Assembly: GCA_022072025.1 (NCBI GenBank) | Contig: JAJVIP010000014.1 | Location: 1 to 39,048 of the forward strand | DNA from: Elusimicrobiota bacterium | Lineage (GTDB): Bacteria > Elusimicrobiota > Elusimicrobia > F11 | Length of the DNA: 39,048 bases | Direction: 5' to 3' | Shown here: positions 15,001 through 24,000 of the stretch, one piece after another | Numbering within the stretch: the first letter of the stretch is position 1 | How the letters are laid out: each line of letters opens with the position of its first letter | Notes under the pieces: model-generated | What the model saw: only the letters and a program-made list of their open reading frames with translations | Database searches by the model: none | What the model was told of the DNA's origin: nothing | Translations under genes and position numbers: made by a program

Positions 15001-18000
15001 GATGTGACCTCCAGTCACGGTGTTCCTTGGACGAGGAATCTCTCCAGTCAACTGACGATCGCGCCCAGCACGGCTACACGATTATTGGTGTTAATGCCAG
15101 GAGAAACAGCTTTGCCGGGTTCAAGTTCTCCAGGGAAGAGTGGTTCTCCATCGTCACAGGTGGCGGGATCGACATTTGCAGTCAGGGTGCAAATCGTTGA
15201 CGATTACTACAACCCACAACCTCAGCATGACAATGAAATTTTACGGGTGGATACTTCGGATCTCTATGACGCTCATCCCGGCAGCGCGACCTTCGCCAAT
15301 GGAACAAGTGAAGACACGTTTATCGTAACGCTCCGAACAGCAGAGGCAGGCCACACCCTCCGTGCGGTTGATTCCAACCAGATCATTAGCAGCGTCACCT
15401 GGACATCTTCTGTTGCCGGGCCGTTCACCGTCAATCCCTCTTCCGCCAGCCGCTTCTTGGTTCTGTTCCCAGGCGAATCTCATTTGCCAGGATCCGCAAC
15501 TGGAAAATCTGGAACGCCGAGCAATCAGGTGGCCGGCATTTCATTCGCGGTGACCGTCAAACAAACCGATGAGCAATTCAACGCAGTGACCAACGGCACA
15601 ATGCCCACCATGATTCTGCGATCGAATGATGTTTTGGAAGAGTATGTGTCGGCCAATCCCAGCACAATGGTAAATGGGGAGAGGGGCATTACCCTACGGG
15701 CGAAAACTGCCACCACCAATTTCACTCTCACCGCGACCACGCATTCAACCACAGCGAGTGGCACTGAAGGCCTAAAAATTGGACAAGCCTCTGGGTTAAG
15801 GGTTTGGCCAGCCGTCGTCAATCATTTTGAATTTACCAATCTTCCTGTGTCGTCAGTATCAGCCGGAGATCCATTCAACGGGACCATTCAAGTGAGAGAC
15901 CAATTCCAAAATCTCATTTCGACCGGTCCCAATTTGTATACGGGTACGATCCGGTTTGATGCGGAATCCACTGCCAATGGTGACTTTACCGACAGCGCTC
16001 AAGATCCGCTCCTGCCCGGGAATTACACATTCCTGACCAGTGATGCTGGGGTTAAGAATTTCACTGGAGGGGCTGATGGGAACTTTATTTTGAAAAAGGC
16101 AGGGTCCAGATGGATTAAAGCCATTGACTTCGATGATCCGAACATCACCACTGAAAGAGCGGGATATTCCACCCGACCCACGATCACCATCGTTCCAGGA
16201 ACTCCCAATAAATTTGTCGTGACCTCTCCGCTTGACATCAGCGATGGAGTGACGGATTCTTTGGTGAGCGTGGCCGCAGGAAATCTGACGAATCTTGGAA
16301 AGGTGCAAATTGTGGGACAGCTTTCAGACCAATTTAACAATTACATCAGTTCGCCCAACTTCGGTGTTTCATTCAATGTGGTCAATGTGGCGGGGTCAAC
16401 CGGAACCGTTCGCTGGTTCGACGGATCCAATTATAATCTCATATCAGCCACGGTCACTGATGTGAACGGTCAGGTGGGGAGCAATCCGCCGTTCTATTAT
16501 TTCGTGTCCACCAAATCGGCTGATTCGGCTCAAGTCCAATTTGCCAGTCACAGCGTTACGGGCAACACTCTCACGCTTGTTACGCGCGGAGGTTCGCCTT
16601 CAAAACTTGTGTTCATAAACCCACCCGCCAGCGCCAGCGTGGGGGTTTGGTCGTCTAATCAGTTCACGCTTGAACGTCGTGACGACTTTGACAATTCCAC
16701 TTATGAAACAGTCACGAACGTCTCTTTGTCCTTGGGTACGGGTCAGGGCACGACCCATTCCAGCGATGGGAAAACCTATTACTTCACTCAGCCCTTGGAC
16801 CAATCGAGCCACATCACAACTTTGGTCTTCAACACCGGAACCTCGCAAAAGAAATTCTCTTACTACGATACCATGTCTTCCTTGCCTGTGGGTGAAGACA
16901 GTCGCTTGGGAACATGGCAGCTGAGAGCGGACGCTTCACCCTTGACCCCCGCTGTCCATGAGTTGATAGTCAATGCGGGGCCGACGGCTACCATAGGTGT
17001 TGATAATCCCAAACGAACCATTGAAGCGGGGAAAATTCTTTACCAAGGCAATGTGCAGGAAATCGAATTTGAGTTATGGGACTCCTTTTCCAATCCGACA
17101 CTGGCCACAGAGACCATTAAAGTGGTCTTCTTAAGCACGCGGTCCGCCTCTCCAACCAATGAGGCATACGGGTTTGTGTTAAGTTCGGCTGTGACCACCT
17201 TGCCAGGGCTCACCAGCTTAACCACAGGTTCGTTGGACATTACCTCTGGAACCTATGTGACCAAACTCTATTACTTCGATACGCGTTCCAGTGAATCCTA
17301 TGGCGTTCTCGCAGCCAGTCGTCCCATCATCGGCGGTTATGCGCAAGGCCGCAGTTGGCAAACAGCAGACCACTTTGTCGACATTCAGCCCACATTTGAT
17401 TTGGATAACAAAGTGGTGATCGTATCTTCCCCTGCGGTGTTTGTGGCAGGGTCCACTTCTTCGGCTCTCCAAATTCAATTACAAGACAAATATTCAAATC
17501 CCACGCCTGTCATTTTGGGATCGGAAGACAGTGTTGGAAATGGAATCCGCTTCCGTTTGGAATCTGATTCAACGGGAAATTATGGTTTCGCTTCTCCTTC
17601 TTCGGCGACCTTCTCCTCCGGAAATGGAGTGGCGCAACTCATGCTTGGACAACACACCACAGCGTATTATCTCAAGGACACAAAATCAGGTACCCATATC
17701 CAAACGGTTCGGGAAAACTTCTTGCCATCACGCGGTTGGGTCATAGCCACCCAAACTTACACTGTGGTGGCGGCTTCTCCCTATCGACTCATATTTGAAA
17801 CGCCTGTTCGAAAACTAATTGCTGGAACAACCACCACGTATGTCATGGGCGTGTCCACGCCCAATATTCGAATTCAAATGAGAGATATTTATGACAACGT
17901 GACAGCCTCCACAGGCACTCAAGTGGTGGATGTATTTTCTGATTCAACCCTGGGTGAAGCTTCGATTGCTTTGGATGGAGTTTTTGCCTCAAATTATGGA

Positions 18001-21000
18001 GCGAATGGCCTAACACTTACATTCACGCCGGGCACGTCAGAGCGCGACCTCTACTATCGAGATCAAACGGTTGGTTTGCCCGTCTTGTCCGCGGTTCACC
18101 AACAGAATCTCATCATCGCGGCCACTCAACATGTGGTGATTACTCCCAATCAAGCCACAAAGCTTTCTTTGGAGCATTCGTTTAATAATGGGTCTCCTCT
18201 AAGCGTGAGAAACGAAGGGGTCATTAATGTGGTCGCTCGAGATCAATATAACAACCCCGCCAATGGCGGTGTTACATTGGGAGAAAACAATGGTTTAACT
18301 TATTCAGGAACGATTATTCTTTCTCATTCGGGTAGCAGCTCGACAGTGACTCTTTCCGGTGATGGGGTGGGAATATCAACCCTAACTTTGACAGGGACGG
18401 CGACCGGCACATTCACTCTGAAAGACCTGGTCCAAGAAAACTTAAAACTCTACGCCACCGATTACAACAATCCTTCCATCAACGCGCGCACAGGGCTGCC
18501 GCCTTCGAATGATGATGTGGTGACCACCGGTTTGGTGGGAACACCTCAAGATATGGCGCCTGAACCCACAGGTCCGAGCCGAGATCCGTTTAAAGACGCC
18601 ATCTTTATTCCGACCGCGCTTGCGCAAGGAGATGGAACCACAGTGGATAAACCCAACCCCGTGGCCATGTTGCGTATTCGAACTGAAGTGAAACCAGCGG
18701 GGGTGCCCTCTTACTCTGTGTGGAAAGGGTTGCGGGTGACCAAATTGGGCACGTTGCCAAACTCAGACGTGATTGAAGTGGGTCTCTGGCGGGATATGGG
18801 ATCCAAGGATGGAGAATTTGATATTTCTGTTGATGGGGATGGCCTCTCCTCTGGAGTGCCGTTGGCCACAGGCACATTCCAAAATGTGTCAGGAAACGAT
18901 ATCTGCGACTTTGATTTCACAGCCTCTTCACAGATCATCACAACCGTCTTTCAGCAATATTTCATCACTGTGAGGATCAGCACCACCGCTCAAGAGGGAA
19001 CCACGCTTGGTGTGGGAGTTCTTGATTCAAGCGCGTTCACAATTCCAGCGGTTGAATCGACGGCGCGCATCGCTGAAAATAATTTCCCGATGCGCTCCTA
19101 CACATCTCCGATCATTAAAACTCCCGCGCCCGTCATGTTACAGGCCACCAATATCGCAGCCTACTACTCGAATACTCAGCATGCCTCGGTGCCGCAAGGT
19201 CAAACCTCGGTTGGCTACTTGAAGCTGGGATTCTGGACACGCGACTTCACGGGAATTTTGGACAAAATTAAGCTGACCCGTATCGGAACTTCGAGTGACA
19301 TCGACGTCGAAAATGTCCGCTTGTATTACGATGGAATTACCGGCACGGATGGAGATGGGTTTTTCCAACCCGGAAGCGATACTTTAATTGGCTCCAGCCA
19401 AATGCAATTCTCCACCAGCGCGGCCACCTTGAATTTGGTGCCAGATATGTTGATTACTGGCACAACCAAATATTTATTTTTGGTCATGGGACTTGCGGAA
19501 TCGGCTCAAATCGGAGCCACTCTGGGCGTGAGGCTGCCGTCTCGAACGGATATTGTTTTGTCGGATGGAATCATGGTGGACTATTTGCAAGACCCATCGA
19601 CGCAGTCATTCCCCATCCTTTCGGGAACTCCGCCCATTGCCGCCACCAACGACCAATTGATCATCAACCCCATCCCGGTGGCCCCGGCGGCCGCTGTTCA
19701 AGGGGATGAAGATGTTCCCATTCTACGTATGGACATGTACTCGAGCGCGCATTCGGTTATTTTGCAAGGGGTTCGAATCAACCGTAAAAATTCCAATTTG
19801 GTGAACAAACCTTCCGATGTAGCGGACATGCGGGTGTATTACGATTTGGATGGAGACCAGGTTCTAGACCCAACGGTGGACCAGATTGTGTCACCCACCA
19901 ACAAGGCGATCACGTTTATTTCGACAGTTCTTGATACGGCTATTTCAAATGCGGCCACCGTGATTCCAGTCACGACGGTAGAGGACGTCCCCACGGCTCC
20001 TGGACGTTTGGTTTTGGAGGATAATTCCGGGAATAGAGAAGTGGTGACTTACTCAGGCATTGACGCTGTGTTTAATGAGTTCACCGGTGTGACCCGGGGG
20101 GTGGAGGGAAGCACTCCGATCGCGCATGCCGTTGGAGCTACGGTGGATGCTCAGGCCTTTATTCCGATCTTTGGTCCTTTGAGTGGCCAAGAAATTTTGG
20201 GCAATTTGAAATTTAAACCCGAAACGATTCTGGCCGTGGATATGGATTTAAGCACGGGGCCTCTGGTGGTTGATGTGAGCGATACAAGCGAATTCCCCCC
20301 CAGTGGATCGCTGCAAATTGATGCTGAAGTTGGAATCACTTACACAGGAAAAACATCCACATCCTTTACTGGCGTGCGACGGACGCTTCCCGAAACGCAT
20401 ATCACGGGAGATGTGGTTCTGGGGGCCGGACGCAATAAATCCTATTTCATCGTTTATGACGTGGCAGATTTGGCGACGCCGGGCCGCTTGGCGGGGCAAC
20501 AAACGGTGTTGGGCTTGGATATTGCGGCGACCTCCTATGTCACGGTTGGGTCTCCAGATATTGTGAGTCTCATTCCCAGTTTCAACGCAGAAATCGGGGA
20601 TATATTAGAGTTTGGAGACACCATCACCGTCGTGGCGACCAACACAACGTTGGGAGGAACACTTCAACAACAAGCGTTGAACCAACCTGTCATGCAGTTG
20701 ACGCTGGCCACCAATCGGTCCGAGGCATTTTGGACAGGGGTGGGTATTCTCTCGACTGGAACGGCCAATCCATCCGATGTAGAGAGAATCGGCGTATGGT
20801 ATGACCTCGATAACAACGGTGTATTCACTGAAATTTCTGATGTGATGGTTGGTTCGGGAACCTTTGGCAATACTGGAAATCCAAAACTGGCTCAGATTAA
20901 TTTTAATGAGGAACAGTTACTGGTGACCAATTCCAGAAGCGTTGGTGAAAACATCAGCCCTCGATATTTCGTTACGGTGGATATGGAGTCCCTGGCCACA

Positions 21001-24000
21001 CCTGAAACAACAATGGGTTTTGTGATTTCAGGTCCGTCGGCCTTCAGCATGACACCGACGCCGCCCAATCTGGATACGGTGAGCCCCTCGGGTCTCCCAG
21101 CGATTTCAAGATTGCGAACGATTATTCCGTCTCCTCGCGTGGTAACAGTGGTGCCGGAAATTCTTTATAGCAATTCAAATGGAGTATCAATAACGCCTGT
21201 TATTGATGTGGATGTGACCGCCAATGCCACCTCCATTCCCATTCGGCCCAACACGGTGGGGCTGCCCACCACCGGTTATGCCGTCATTGATTCTGAGATT
21301 GTTTATTATGGCGGAAAGAGCAACGGATCTTTGCTCAATGTGGATAGAGGACAATTCGGAACGGCGGCCCAATCTCATATTGGCGGAGCGCAGGTCGGTG
21401 TGTATTACACCCAAGGCGACCTCAACAATGCATTTATGAAATTGTTGGTTTCTTGTAATGGATTTAACGTGCGGTGGTTCTCATTAAAATTAAATCGATA
21501 CCTTCCTGCTGGATCCATCAAGGGCGATGACGCCGACGTCGCCATGATTAAAATCTGGAAAGACAATGGAAATGGGGTATTGGACCGGGATTCAGCCACG
21601 GGTCTCATCCCACCTGGAACGGAATTCCTCATGGGCGAAAAAGCCTTGGGCACAGAAAGCGACGCCGCCGGTACAGCGGTCATCAGCTTGAACGATTCCA
21701 CCATCGGTAATCCTGGCTTTACGCTCATCACATCTCAACAAACGACCTATTGGGTCACCGTTGACGTGGATCCGACCGCAGAATTTGATGATCTCTTGGG
21801 CTTTAAGATCAACAGTCCCACCAGTTTGACCATTGGAGCATTAACGGCCAATGACGGCATCCACAGTGTTGCCAATACGAACATGCCTGTGACCACGCCG
21901 GCGCATGTGCTTCGTCCGACGCTCGATACCATGAAGATATTTATCGAAGATTTGGCGCCGCCCGAAGTGACTCAAGGGCAACGTTATGTGCCCATGGCGC
22001 GCATTAATTTAAAGACAACAGCCAATACGGTGGTCTGGACCAACCTGCGCGTGGACTTGACGTCTGACAATGGAGCCGTGAATGGAGATGTGTCGGCTAT
22101 TCGGTTGTTCCAGGACGTGGGCAATGATGCGATCTTTAACGTTCAGGAGACCAGTACGAATGCCAACGGTGTGTTGGTGAGACAATTGTCTCAAGGAACC
22201 GAAACATTCAACAACATGGTGACCACGTTGAACTTGGGATCACAAGTCATTGAATCAGAGATTGTGAACCCCTCCGGTCAGAATTATTTCTTGGCCTATG
22301 ATCTCAATGCTTTTGCCCAAGTGGGTAAAAACGTGGGAGTTCAGATCGCAGCCACCAGCTACTTCTCCGTGGCCTATCCAGATCTCTCAGTTTTCCATCC
22401 CATCTCTCCTCCATTTTTAAGTTCTCGTTCGAGCATTCTCGAAGCGGAAGATTTGGTGACCTTGGCGGTGGAGGATTCCGCCAAAGACGCGGCGTTGGCG
22501 GGGGGAACTTATCAAGCCAGTGAAAATGTGGAGGTGATGCGCTTCAGCGTTACCACCGATATCTCTCAAGCCTATTGGACGGGGCTAAGAGTGGAACGCA
22601 TTGGCGCCTCAGCAGACCCTGCCTATCCCTACGGCCACAATGCAGATGTGAAATACGTGAAAATTTGGCGGGACACCAACTTCAACGATCAATTGGACGC
22701 GTCAGATGAATTGCTCAGTTCTCCGACAGCGCACTTCAGCCTGACCGATGAAAACGATCGTATTGTCCAACTTGATTTGACCAGTCCTGTTTTAATTTCT
22801 CCGACCGCACGTAGTTTCTTCTTGTCCTATGATATTGGCGAAGGAGCGGAGGCAGGAGCCTCATTGGGAGTCAAAATTGGAGACTTGTCATGGATCAGCG
22901 TGTCTGCCCCCAATGAAGTGTCTCCGACGATTCGATATTTATCGGGGGCTGCCGGCACCCAATCCTATCCCTATCAAACTTCGCTGATCCCAATTAACGC
23001 GGTTCAAGTCACTATTTCCGGACAAACATTGGCTCCGGCCCAGATTCCGCAACTTTCAACCGGGGTGCCGATGATGATGTTCACGATGAACACGGATCGA
23101 AATTTTGTGACGCTTAAGAAAATTCAGCTCATTCAGATAGGAACGGTGGAAACATCAGCCGATGGCCAAGGAGATATTTCAAAGATTTCCATTTGGCGAG
23201 ACAATGGGAACACCATTTTTGAACCCGGCAACGATGTGTTGATTGGATCTGTCCTGCATGCCGCGTCCACCGATTATGTGAATGGAACAGCTTATCTGTA
23301 TCTCAATGTTTCCTCGGGGCAAGTCATCAACACCACACCTCTCAACTTCTTTGTGACGGTGGATGTGGGGGATCGTTCGCTTTCTAACCGATCAACGGAA
23401 GGGCATGAGTTTGGTTTGAAAATTCAGGCCTTTTCCTCCTTGTTCTTTGTTCCACCCACAGCCGGGTCCAATCCCAATAATAGTTTCTCATCGTTAATTT
23501 CCAACAAGACATTAATTCTGGATGAAGGAGCGGCCATTGTTTCTTCTGTGTTCTTGTTGCCAAAAATTTGGGTGAATCCTTTTGGGGATGGATATCCCGC
23601 CATCGATCAAAGTGGATCTCCGGCCGCCAGGCAATACGATTCGTTTGGGGTGCCGTTGGTCGACGTGGATGGGGATGGCGAAAACGACATTATTAAAGAT
23701 GCTTCCACAAGCCTTCCGGGTATTGATTTGGATGGGGACGGATTGATTGAGATGGACATGACCAGAAGCGGACTTCTCTCCGTTGACTTCAACAATGACG
23801 GTAAACCCGATGATGTGTTGCCGGATCAAAACGGAGATGGCATTCCTGAAATAGACCTGGCGAAAGACGGTTTCCCAGACTTTGGTTACATTCCAGAAAA
23901 ATGGTCCAAGGATACGTCGCGTCTGTTCTCGCGATGGGCCCGGATTAACAACTCTACGTTGGAGGAGTACCAGATTGGAGTGGGCGTCAATAACATGTCC

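Noticed and set aside
5395-15816. CRISPR or DNA-level tandem repeat
   Set aside because: Repetition is only at protein level with about 386-base units and diverged nucleotides; no short identical repeats with spacers.
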